A model generated the notes under the pieces. The model did no database searches, was not told the origin of the DNA, and worked only from the letters and a program-made list of their open reading frames with translations. A DNA stretch of 64,000 bases, from assembly GCA_016720825.1 (NCBI GenBank), contig JADKJV010000027.1, positions 124,001-188,000 of the forward strand. The letters run 5' to 3'. Position numbers and translations under genes: made by a program. Below, one piece after another: positions 25,006-33,144 of the stretch (its first letter is position 1; every line of letters begins with the position of its first letter). The DNA comes from Chitinophagaceae bacterium (GTDB lineage: Bacteria > Bacteroidota > Bacteroidia > Chitinophagales > Chitinophagaceae).

Positions 25006-25670
25006 AGAGACTTCACTGCATTCCACATCGCCCCGGCAACGAGGCGATTTCCTTTTGCATTCAGGTGAACGCGGTCGGTGGTGAGAATATTTTTCTCTTC
25101 GTTACGGGGGTTATTCTTTTTGTAATAATCCATGAAAAGCGTGCGGAGATCAACCAGCGGCAGTCCAGATTTACGGGCAATGCCTTTTACAATATTGCAA
25201 TACTTATTTAACTCGGCATCCAGCGGATTATCCATATCTGCCTTCTCTCCCACTACGGCCGGAGTGGCTAAAATCACTTTGATATTTTTTGCCTGCAATT
25301 TTTTGATAACTGCGTTATAGAATTTTTCGAATTTATCTGCATCAGTCCCGGTGCCAAGCAATGACTTATGCCATACATCATTTACACCGATATAAATAAC
25401 CACGATATCGGGGTTTTTAGCAAGCACATCATCATCCATCCGCAGGTAGAGGTCATAAATTTTATTACCGCTGATACCGGAACCCTCAAATGAAAACTGC
25501 CCTGATTTATTTTCTGCTTTGCACAGGCTGTCAACCAGCTTCACATAACCGCCGGGCTTCACACCAAGTTCAGTAATAGAATCACCGAAGAAGATTACTT
25601 TTTTCATTTTCTGGGGAGTGAAGGCGCAGGAAATAAGTATGACTGAGAATAATGCGATTAAAATTTTCAT
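25002..25670 (-). CDS. SGNH/GDSL-family hydrolase
   Basis: 222 residues from ATG at 25,670 (MKILIALFSVILISCAF, a lipoprotein-like or Sec signal). The SGNH blocks are present: block I IFFGDSITELG, block III IYIGVNDVWHK, and block V DRVHLNAKGN with catalytic Asp/His. It is an esterase or carbohydrate acetyl-esterase acting in the periplasm; substrate unknown. It overlaps tyrS by four bases tail-to-tail. MITE-like copy 1 starts 20 bp upstream of its start codon. Confidence 0.82.
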   Translation of the reverse strand: MKILIALFSVILISCAFTPQKMKKVIFFGDSITELGVKPGGYVKLVDSLCKAENKSGQFSFEGSGISGNKIYDLYLRMDDDVLAKNPDIVVIYIGVNDVWHKSLLGTGTDADKFEKFYNAVIKKLQAKNIKVILATPAVVGEKADMDNPLDAELNKYCNIVKGIARKSGLPLVDLRTLFMDYYKKNNPRNEEKNILTTDRVHLNAKGNRLVAGAMWNAVKSL

Positions 25671-25689
25671 GTGAGAATGTTTTTTTTCA

Positions 25690-25862
25690 AAGTCTTTACC
25701 ACAACTTGTCCCGCCCCGCGGGATAGGCACATAGAACACATAGGGCCACATAGGAATACAGACGGAGTGTTCCTATAAAAGAAACATTTCAAAGCAATAG
25801 AGTTTGCGTAATGTATTTCTATGTGTATCTATGTGCCTATGTTCCTATGTGGTAAAGACTCT
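25690..25862. mobile_element. MITE-like inverted-repeat element, copy 1
   Basis: 173 bp with terminal inverted repeats AGTCTTTACCACA (left) and TGTGGTAAAGACT (right). The arms are rich in ACATAGGA/CACATAGA units and the core is unique. The right end touches the cphB stop codon (25,864). Near-identical termini occur at 26,808-26,960 and 39,669-39,819. No transposase is encoded. Confidence 0.8.
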
Positions 25863-25863
25863 A

Positions 25864-26757
25864 TCATTCGACATCCACCTGCTTCGGAATCACCGAACCA
25901 TTTGAGGCTTCCGGCAGGAATTGTCTTTCTTTAATCAGGTAGCCATTTCCTTTTTCGCAGAAATGCACTTTCAGGTTTTCTAAACTGATAGGATTCCCTT
26001 CGGGGATATCGGCAATATTGCTGTGCAGGATATCATGTCCGTCAACAATCACCACCAGTCCGCTGCCGATGGCTTCCACCTTATTCCCGCCCGTGATCAG
26101 CATACCGGTATCTTCTCCAAGACCGAATCCAATACAGGAAGGGTTGCAGGCAACGGCCTGTGCGAGGCGGCCAAACCGGCCTCTTTTTTCGAAATGTGAA
26201 TCAATGATGACTGTATTCAGGAAACCGAGTCCGGTAGTAATTTTAACTTCCCCTTTTAAATGTGCCCTGGTTGCATTGCCTTCATAGATCATGGTATTGC
26301 TCATGGCCATCGCGCCGGCGGAAGTGCCTGCGATCACGATATTATCTTCCTGGTATCTTTTCTTGAGAACTGTTAAGAATTCTGTGCCTCCGTCAGTGGC
26401 ACTCAGCCGCAGCTGGTTGCCGCCGCTGAACATCACACCCTGGCATTGCCTGATTCTTTCCACCATTTCCGGGTTCTGCGCATCCTGTCGGGTGCGGATA
26501 TGCATCAGTCCGACATTGGTACAACCGATTTTTCCAAATGCGTTGAGGTAAGCTTCCCCTACTTCATAAGGGATCATGGAAGCAGTGGTGATCACTTCAA
26601 TACGGGCATGGGGACCACCGGATTCTTCAACGATCCGGCGAAGGATGCCGAGTTCAAAAAAATTGAGGTTATTCCGCTGGATGTCGCCGGTTTCAAGATC
26701 AGTGCCTTTGTCTTCGGCACCGCCTACGGCAATCAGTTTTCCCTTAGGTTGATTCAT
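25864..26757 (-). CDS. cphB: Cyanophycinase
   Basis: 297 residues, S51 serine peptidase family. Cyanophycinase degrades cyanophycin (poly-aspartate with arginine side chains) to beta-Asp-Arg dipeptides. The nucleophile motif is GTSAGAMAMS with Ser146; MFSGGNQLRL and the histidine segment IDSHFEKRGRFGRL are conserved in the family. The N-terminus KGKLIAVGGAEDKG is typical. No signal peptide is seen, so it is the intracellular type. It lies about 3 kb from cphA with a permease and an aminotransferase between, and MITE-like elements flank it on both sides. Confidence 0.92.
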   Translation of the reverse strand: MNQPKGKLIAVGGAEDKGTDLETGDIQRNNLNFFELGILRRIVEESGGPHARIEVITTASMIPYEVGEAYLNAFGKIGCTNVGLMHIRTRQDAQNPEMVERIRQCQGVMFSGGNQLRLSATDGGTEFLTVLKKRYQEDNIVIAGTSAGAMAMSNTMIYEGNATRAHLKGEVKITTGLGFLNTVIIDSHFEKRGRFGRLAQAVACNPSCIGFGLGEDTGMLITGGNKVEAIGSGLVVIVDGHDILHSNIADIPEGNPISLENLKVHFCEKGNGYLIKERQFLPEASNGSVIPKQVDVE

Positions 26758-26807
26758 TCATCGGGGTTTGATTGCTGACAAATGTAGTGTAAAATGGGGT
26801 AAAATTC

Positions 26808-26960
26808 AGAGTCTTTACCACATAGAAACATAGGAACATAGGAACACATAGGAATACAAACAACTTTCGCTAAAGAAGTAACTTTTCGAAGTTTAATGAT
26901 TTGCGTATTGTATTTCTATGTGTTTCTATGTGTACTATATGCCTATGTGGTGAAGACTCT
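26808..26960. mobile_element. MITE-like inverted-repeat element, copy 2
   Basis: 153 bp with termini AGAGTCTTTACCACATAG and CTATGTGGTGAAGACTCT and ACATAGGA-rich arms. Its right end lies inside the permease gene: the element supplies the last residues (R-V-F-T-T) and the stop codon TAG. The left end is about 50 bp upstream of the cphB start codon. Confidence 0.85.
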
Positions 26961-28265
26961 ATTCTTGTTTGCCACAAAGTAAACAATGGCCCCGGCAGCA
27001 GCTATGCCAAGTCCCCAGACAGCAAACCAGCCGGTGGAATACAAAATAAAAAGCCATACGCCTACAGACAGGATTACAGGGATGGGGAATAACCACATTT
27101 TAAATGGCAGGTCAGCAGAACCTGATTTTTTCCGGAGCAGGGCAACACCCACGGCCTGTGCAATAAACTGCACAACAATCCGCATGGCGAGGATCGCTTT
27201 GATCACTTTGCTGAGATCCAGGGTAAGACTGAAAACCAGTCCTAGTGCACAGATAAATATGAGTGAGATATAAGGGAAGTTCCGGGTGGGATGGAGTTTT
27301 GCAAAAACAGGAATGAAATTCTTATCAATGGCCGCTGCATAAGGGACACGGGAATAGCCCAGCACGACGGCAAACAGGGAGGAGAGTGCAATACAAAGTA
27401 TTAAAACAGTAACGACTAAAGCCGCAAAGGGTCCGTTGATTTGAAACATGAATGCACTGACCAGGTATTTATCATCTGCCTTTATATCCTGCCAGTTCAC
27501 AACACCCATTACACTGATGTTCATCAGCAGGTACAACACGGCTATGCCTGCAATGGAAATAAAAATACTGCGGGGAATGTTTTTCCCCGGGTTTTTGATT
27601 TCACCGCCGAGATGACAGACATTATAATACCCGAGGTATGCATATATCGCTTTGGCTGAAGAGTGGCTGATCGCTGTCCAGAATGCAAATGTGAAAAAAT
27701 TGTCATTACCGGAAGGAAGCCACTGTATGGAATGATCCTGGTGCAGCATGCCGCTGAAAATGATCCAGAGTATGGTCATGATCACCACCCCGCCCATGAT
27801 TACTGAAATCTTCCCGATCGCTTCTATTTTACGGTAGAGCAGTAAAAAAACAAGCAGTATAACACCGGTACAAATCAGTTTCTCTTCCCAGAAATGAAGT
27901 TTAATAAAATAAGACATATACTGGGAGAAACCGATGGCAGCAGATGCCACCACCAACGGACCCTGGATCGTGGTTTGCCAGGTATAGAGGAAACTCATGA
28001 ACCTTCCACCCTTTTCACCAAAAGCAATCCGGTGGAAATTATACGTACCGCCGGCCAGCGGATAGCGGGCGCCGAGTTCACTCCAGATCATCCCGTCAAT
28101 CAGCGCCACAATGGCACCAAATACCCAGGCCCAGATAAACATCCCGTTGCTGAATTGTGCCACCACAAAAGGCATTACCACAAACGGGCCGATGCCCACC
28201 ATATCAATCATGTTGATAGCAGTGGCCTGGAGCAGGTTGATCTTCCGGTTGATTGGTGCGGGCAA
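26943..28265 (-). CDS. APC-superfamily amino acid permease
   Basis: 440 residues, about 12 transmembrane spans. The APC signature is near the N-terminus (INMIDMVGIGPFVVMPFVVA) followed by GARYPLAGGTYNF. The expected N-terminus begins at a TTG codon at 28,265 (LPAPINRKINLL), since an in-frame stop lies just upstream and the first ATG would cut into span 1. Position between cphB and a class V aminotransferase suggests uptake or release of an amino acid linked to cyanophycin turnover, such as arginine or aspartate; this is inference. The C-terminal residues come from MITE-like copy 2. Confidence 0.82.
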   Translation of the reverse strand: MPAPINRKINLLQATAINMIDMVGIGPFVVMPFVVAQFSNGMFIWAWVFGAIVALIDGMIWSELGARYPLAGGTYNFHRIAFGEKGGRFMSFLYTWQTTIQGPLVVASAAIGFSQYMSYFIKLHFWEEKLICTGVILLVFLLLYRKIEAIGKISVIMGGVVIMTILWIIFSGMLHQDHSIQWLPSGNDNFFTFAFWTAISHSSAKAIYAYLGYYNVCHLGGEIKNPGKNIPRSIFISIAGIAVLYLLMNISVMGVVNWQDIKADDKYLVSAFMFQINGPFAALVVTVLILCIALSSLFAVVLGYSRVPYAAAIDKNFIPVFAKLHPTRNFPYISLIFICALGLVFSLTLDLSKVIKAILAMRIVVQFIAQAVGVALLRKKSGSADLPFKMWLFPIPVILSVGVWLFILYSTGWFAVWGLGIAAAGAIVYFVANKNRVFTT

Positions 28266-28291
28266 AAGGAATTTTTAAAAACGATATTCAA

Positions 28292-29584
28292 TTATTTTTT
28301 GACAAATGCATGTATGCCTTCCACCAGCCTGTCGAGGTTTTTGGTAGTGGTGTACACATTCGGCGTTACGCGTATCCCATGTATATTTTCCCATTCAATA
28401 CCCACGCAGTGGATTTTAAATTTATCCATCAGGAAACTGTCGAGCTCCCCGGCTTTATGACCTTCAATACCCACGTTACCGATGGCACATCCCCATTTCG
28501 GGTTTAAGGAAGTATTAAAATGGATGCCCTGTACATCTTTCACTTTTTCCATCCAGTAATTCTTGAGGTAGTGCAGGCGTTTCTCCTTGCGTTCACTACC
28601 GATCATATCATGGAATTCAAGTGCACGGCCAATAGCCTGTTCAATATAAAAAGGCCTGGTGCCCAGGTTTTCAAATTTGCGGATATCATCTTTCAGCGGG
28701 TCTTCACTTGTTGCGAAGAGGGGATATATTTTTTTGATTTTCTCTTTCCGTACATACATCATCCCGGTACCGATAGGTGCATACAGCCATTTATGCAGGC
28801 TGGTGGCAAAATAATCAGCATCCAGATCAGGTATTTTAAAATCAAAATGCGCGAAACTGTGTGCCCCATCCACCACCACTTCTATCCCCCGCTTATGGGC
28901 TTCCTGTGCAATTTTTTTCACCGGCAGTATCTGGCCGTTCCAGTTAATAATATGTGTGAGATGCACCACTTTTGTTTTTGCAGTGAATGCATTTACATAC
29001 TGGCTTACAAGATAATTCTCATCCTCGCTCGGTAATTCCAGGTTAATCCATATTACCTTAATGCCATCACGGAGCTCACGTTGCTTATAGGCATTGATCA
29101 TATTGGGATAATCCTGTTTCGCAGCCACCACTTCATCGCCTTTCTGTAATTGGAGACCGAAGATGACCGTTTCAAGTCCTTCAGATGCATTCCTGTTCAT
29201 CGCAATTTCTTCTTCGCTGCAGCCAGCCATCAACGCCAGGTTTTTCCGGAGTGGTTCACGGCCCTGGTCTAACTGCCGCCACATATAATAGCTGGGCGCC
29301 AGGTTACACATATCATAAAACTGCTTCATGGTTTCTGCTACCGGTTTGGGAGCCGGACTCACGCCACCATTATTCAGGTTAATGAGGTTGGGATTGACAG
29401 TAAATGCCTGCTGCACATAATACCAGAAATCATCGTCGGTGGCCAGCTGGTCGGGCGACATGCCATAACTTTTATCCAGTGCACCCTGGAGATCCCTGGC
29501 CCACAATGGTTGTACCAGTCCCGTACCTAATGCAGAGGCAGAAAGCAGGGCTGCTTTTTTAAGAAACAGTCGGCGGTTGCTCAT
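28292..29584 (-). CDS. Class V aminotransferase-fold PLP enzyme with Tat signal
   Basis: 430 residues. The N-terminus has a twin-arginine motif (NRRLFLKKAALLSASALGTG) so it is probably exported folded. The fold-type I PLP domain shows VVDGAHSFAHFDF (Asp for the pyridine N) and the Schiff-base lysine in ATSLHKWLYAPIGTG (about K263). It resembles isopenicillin-N-epimerase or cysteine-desulfurase-like members of class V; substrate unknown. It is divergent from cphA and 26 bp upstream of the permease, so a role on an amino acid or dipeptide related to cyanophycin is possible but unproven. Confidence 0.82.
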   Translation of the reverse strand: MSNRRLFLKKAALLSASALGTGLVQPLWARDLQGALDKSYGMSPDQLATDDDFWYYVQQAFTVNPNLINLNNGGVSPAPKPVAETMKQFYDMCNLAPSYYMWRQLDQGREPLRKNLALMAGCSEEEIAMNRNASEGLETVIFGLQLQKGDEVVAAKQDYPNMINAYKQRELRDGIKVIWINLELPSEDENYLVSQYVNAFTAKTKVVHLTHIINWNGQILPVKKIAQEAHKRGIEVVVDGAHSFAHFDFKIPDLDADYFATSLHKWLYAPIGTGMMYVRKEKIKKIYPLFATSEDPLKDDIRKFENLGTRPFYIEQAIGRALEFHDMIGSERKEKRLHYLKNYWMEKVKDVQGIHFNTSLNPKWGCAIGNVGIEGHKAGELDSFLMDKFKIHCVGIEWENIHGIRVTPNVYTTTKNLDRLVEGIHAFVKK

Positions 29585-29722
29585 TTGCCTAAGTTATGAA
29601 AAATAAGGACTGCCGCTTGATTACCCTGAAACTATTGGAACCGGTGAGAATATCCGGTCCGTTTTGACAGATTAAACCAAAATCCATAAAAAAAACTATC
29701 TTCCGCTTATAACAATTGAACT

Positions 29723-32341
29723 ATGCGGATTGTCGAAATCAAAGTCCTGAAAGGACCCAATTACTGGAGTGTACGTCGTCTGAAACTGATCCAGATGAAA
29801 CTGGACCTGGAGGAACTGGAGCAACAGCCTACCAACCTGATTCCCGGCTTCAGGGAACGTTTGGAAAAAATGTTTCCCAGCATGTATGAGCATCGTTGCA
29901 GTGTGGGCACACCCGGTGGTTTTTTCGAGCGGGTGGATGAAGGCACCTGGATGGGACACGTGATCGAACACATCGCGCTTGAAATTCAAACACTGGCCGG
30001 CATGGATACGGGCTTTGGCCGTACCCGCACACCCGATGGTGAAAAACCCGGTGTGTATTATGTGGTGTTCAGTTATATGGAAGAAGATGCCGGTTTATAT
30101 GCAGCCAAAGCAGCAGTGCGTATTGCGCAATCGCTGGTGGATGGCAGTGATTATAATCTGGCTGAAGACATACAACAGTTAAGGGAAATCCGTGAGGATA
30201 CCCGCCTCGGGCCTTCCACCGGATGTATTGTGGAAGAGGCTGCCAAACGCGGTATTCCTTATATCCGTTTAAATAAACAGAGCCTGGTGCAACTGGGATA
30301 TGGCGTGAACCAGAAAAGGATCCGCGCTACGATTGCCAGCACCACGTCGAATATTGCGGTTGATATCGCCTGTGATAAAGAAGAAACAAAAATGCTGCTT
30401 GAAGCGGCAGAGATCCCTGTACCGAGGGGAACTGTAGTGAGAACAGAAATCGGCCTGGATGAAGCCATCCAGAAATTTGGCTACCCGCTGGTGATTAAAC
30501 CAATCGACGGAAACCATGGCAAAGGCAATACAACCAACATCATAAACCGCGAACAGGCACTCCGTGCTTTTGAGGCAGCGAAAGCCTACAGCCGCTCCGT
30601 AATTGTAGAACGTTTTATTACCGGATTCGATTTCCGTTGTCTTGTAATCAATTCAAAATTCATTTGTGCTGCATTACGTACACCGGCTTCTGTTGTAGGC
30701 GATGGTGTGCATTCGATCCAGTGGCTGATGGATGAAGTGAATAAAGATCCGCGTCGTGGTTATGGCCATGAAAAAGTGCTGACACAGATTACGGTTGACC
30801 AGTTCATGCAAAAAATGCTGGATGATGCCGGTTACACACTCGACACCATCCCTGCCAAAGATGAACGTGTATTACTGAAACCCACTGCGAATCTCTCAAC
30901 CGGCGGGACATCCACAGATGTAACGGATGAAGTACACCCGGCCAACGTTTTCATGTTTGAAAGAATTTCCAAAATCATTGGACTTGATATTTGCGGTATT
31001 GATGTAATGGCAACAGACCTGCGCAGTCCGCTCAATGAAAACGGCGGAGCCATCCTGGAAGTGAATGCCGCTCCCGGATTCCGCATGCATATTGAACCGG
31101 CTGAAGGATTACCACGCAACGTGGCCGAACCTGTGGTTGACATGTTATTCCCCAGGGGCAGTGCCGGACGCATTCCCATTATTGCCATTACCGGAACGAA
31201 TGGTAAAACAACCACAACACGTCTCACGGCACATATTGCCAAATCAGCCGGTAAAAAAGTGGGTTATACCACCTCTGATGGCGTGTATATACAAAACCAG
31301 CTGATGATGAAAGGCGACTGTACCGGACCTGTATCATCTGCCTTCGTTTTAAAAGATCCCACCGTTGATTTTGCTGTTTTGGAATGTGCCCGTGGCGGCA
31401 TACTCAAATCAGGTCTTGCTTTCCAGAATTGCGAGGTGGCCGTAGTTACCAATGTGGCAGCTGATCATATCGGGCTCGGGGGTATCAATACGGTTGAGCA
31501 AATGTCGAAGGTGAAAGCCGTGGTACCGGAAACCGTTTTCCCGCACGGATATGCAGTACTGAATGCCGACGACGACCTGGTGTACCGCATGAAGAACGAC
31601 CTGAAATGCAACATCGCGCTGTTCAGCATGGATGAAACAAATCCGCGCATCAAAGCACATGCTGCCGAAAACGGGCTTTCCTGTGTGTATGAGAACGGGA
31701 ATGTCACTATCATGAAAGGAAACTGGAAGATCCGGGTGGCATCAGTCAAAAACATCCCGCTGACATTTGAAGGCAAAGCCATTCATAATATCAATAACTG
31801 CTTACCGGCTGTACTGGCTGCTTATCTCTTCCGTGATATCACAATTGATGATATCCGGACCGGACTGGAAACTTTTATCCCTTCCGAAAGCCTGACACCG
31901 GGACGCCTGAACTTTTTCCATTTCAAGAACTTCACCATCCTCGCTGATTTTGCACACAATCCCCACGGATTAAAACTGCTTTGTGATTTTGTGAGCAAAC
32001 TGGATTACCCCAAACGCATTGGCGTCATCAGCGGCACCGGCGACCGCCGCGATGAAGACATCCGCGAACTCGGTGAAATCTCTGCACGCTATTTTGATGA
32101 AATCATCATCCGCTGCGACAAAAACCTCCGAGGACGTACGGCAGAAGAGATTATTACTCTGCTGCAAGAAGGTATCGAAAGCGTAAATCCTTCATTACCT
32201 ACCCGCGTCATTGCCAATGAAAACGAAGCGCTGGAGTATATTTACGCCCATCCGGAACATGGCGCTTTGTATACGATAATGTGTGATGTGGTGGCGGGGG
32301 CGTTGGATAAGATCAGAGAATTGAAAGAGAGAGAAGGGTAG
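29723..32341 (+). CDS. cphA: Cyanophycin synthetase
   Basis: 872 residues, normal length for CphA. It polymerises Asp and attaches Arg using ATP. Three parts are visible: an N-terminal domain (MRIVEIKVLKGPNYWSVRR), an ATP-grasp domain (about 210-480, with YPLVIKPIDGNHGKGNTTNI and ILEVNAAPGFRMH) that adds Asp, and a Mur-ligase-like domain with P-loop ITGTNGKTTTTRL (about 488-500) that adds Arg. DFAHNPHG and GVISGTGDRRDED are conserved Mur-like motifs. Transcribed divergently from the aminotransferase. A heptamer array begins about 8 bp after its stop codon. Confidence 0.95.
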   Translation: MRIVEIKVLKGPNYWSVRRLKLIQMKLDLEELEQQPTNLIPGFRERLEKMFPSMYEHRCSVGTPGGFFERVDEGTWMGHVIEHIALEIQTLAGMDTGFGRTRTPDGEKPGVYYVVFSYMEEDAGLYAAKAAVRIAQSLVDGSDYNLAEDIQQLREIREDTRLGPSTGCIVEEAAKRGIPYIRLNKQSLVQLGYGVNQKRIRATIASTTSNIAVDIACDKEETKMLLEAAEIPVPRGTVVRTEIGLDEAIQKFGYPLVIKPIDGNHGKGNTTNIINREQALRAFEAAKAYSRSVIVERFITGFDFRCLVINSKFICAALRTPASVVGDGVHSIQWLMDEVNKDPRRGYGHEKVLTQITVDQFMQKMLDDAGYTLDTIPAKDERVLLKPTANLSTGGTSTDVTDEVHPANVFMFERISKIIGLDICGIDVMATDLRSPLNENGGAILEVNAAPGFRMHIEPAEGLPRNVAEPVVDMLFPRGSAGRIPIIAITGTNGKTTTTRLTAHIAKSAGKKVGYTTSDGVYIQNQLMMKGDCTGPVSSAFVLKDPTVDFAVLECARGGILKSGLAFQNCEVAVVTNVAADHIGLGGINTVEQMSKVKAVVPETVFPHGYAVLNADDDLVYRMKNDLKCNIALFSMDETNPRIKAHAAENGLSCVYENGNVTIMKGNWKIRVASVKNIPLTFEGKAIHNINNCLPAVLAAYLFRDITIDDIRTGLETFIPSESLTPGRLNFFHFKNFTILADFAHNPHGLKLLCDFVSKLDYPKRIGVISGTGDRRDEDIRELGEISARYFDEIIIRCDKNLRGRTAEEIITLLQEGIESVNPSLPTRVIANENEALEYIYAHPEHGALYTIMCDVVAGALDKIRELKEREG

Positions 32342-32349
32342 AAAGACGT

Positions 32350-32382
32350 TACCGGTTGCCAGTTACCAGTTACCAGTTGCTC
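32350..32382. repeat. CCAGTTA/CCAGTTG heptamer array
   Basis: About four 7-bp units lie between the convergent cphA and the four-helix-bundle gene. The array includes that gene's stop codon. Confidence 0.8.
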
Positions 32383-32786
32383 GACACCTGAAAGGTAGAT
32401 GGGGAAACAAAGGGGCCTTTATGTTTTTTGTTACCAGACTTAAGAAATTTGCTGAAAGCAGTTAGCATTGCTCCCTCTTGATCTAAAAGATTAAGGAATT
32501 TGTTTATTTCATCTTGTGGGCTAAAATTCAGTGCTGCGGCAATATGTGACTGTGTTTGCAACTCATATAATGAACCGATCGCCATCTGAACAAACCTGTT
32601 AAAATCAATACGACTACCACGGCCACTGCCTTCTGCTATATTTGATGAAATTGATACTGCCGCCCTGTTCATTTGCGCAGTCAACCCAAATTTTTCAGCA
32701 GTTGGAAACTTGCTCGTCAGTTTATAACACTGCAGGGCTATTTCCAGCCCGGTTGTCCAAATCGTCAGTTTTTTAAAATCAGCCAT
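32370..32786 (-). CDS. Four-helix-bundle protein (S23/TIGR02436 family)
   Basis: 138 residues from ATG at 32,786 (MADFKKLTIWTTGLEIALQ). The family signature is clear: FGLTAQMNRAAVSISSNIAE followed by GSGRGSRIDFNRFVQMAIGS and YELQTQSHIA. These proteins are related to the intervening-sequence S23 proteins and to Avd of diversity-generating retroelements; here no reverse transcriptase or rRNA is nearby. Their function is unknown. The last residues (SSNW) and stop codon are read from the heptamer array, so the original C-terminus may have been replaced. Confidence 0.8.
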   Translation of the reverse strand: MADFKKLTIWTTGLEIALQCYKLTSKFPTAEKFGLTAQMNRAAVSISSNIAEGSGRGSRIDFNRFVQMAIGSLYELQTQSHIAAALNFSPQDEINKFLNLLDQEGAMLTAFSKFLKSGNKKHKGPFVSPSTFQVSSNW

Positions 32787-32872
32787 ATTCCAACTTTGAA
32801 ACACCAGCAACTTACAGTTTCAAAATCTCCAATGCACAGTGTTTTCCACTTATTCTAGTAGTATTTTACCCA

Positions 32873-32946
32873 AACTGGTAACGTGTAACAGGTAACGGGC
32901 AACTGGCAACCGGTAACTGGTAACTGGTAGCTGGCAACTGGTAACT
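32873..32946. repeat. AACTGGT/AACTGGC heptamer array
   Basis: About ten degenerate 7-bp units (GTAACTG, GCAACTG, GTAACGG), inverted relative to the array at 32,350. The pair flanks the four-helix-bundle gene. Confidence 0.85.
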
Positions 32947-32959
32947 TCCTCAAAAACCA

Positions 32960-32991
32960 TTTGGTACAAATCCCCCAAAACCTTACTTTTG
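32960..32991 (+). promoter_or_regulatory. Predicted tRNA-Gln promoter
   Basis: TTTG (32,960-32,963), 20-bp spacer, TACTTTTG (32,984-32,991), a near-perfect Bacteroidota promoter. The tRNA starts 26 bp downstream. Confidence 0.7.
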
Positions 32992-33017
32992 CCCTCCCAA
33001 AAGCAATTTTGGCGGAT

Positions 33018-33088
33018 TGACCCATGGTGTAATGGTAACACTACTGATTTTGGTTCAGTCATTTATGGTTCGAATCCATATGGGTCAA
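33018..33088 (+). tRNA. tRNA-Gln (TTG)
   Basis: 71-nt cloverleaf. Acceptor TGACCCA/TGGGTCA, anticodon stem ACTGA/TCAGT with loop TTTTGGT (anticodon TTG), T-arm ATGGTTCGAATCCAT, discriminator A. Confidence 0.96.
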
Positions 33089-33144
33089 CAAAAAAGGGGA
33101 GAAGGGTTTAAGACATTCTGCCCTTTTGCGTGTGGTTAAGTCAC

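Noticed and set aside
32370..32810. Diversity-generating retroelement accessory (Avd)
   Set aside because: The protein belongs to the related four-helix-bundle family, but no reverse transcriptase, template repeat or variable repeat was seen nearby.
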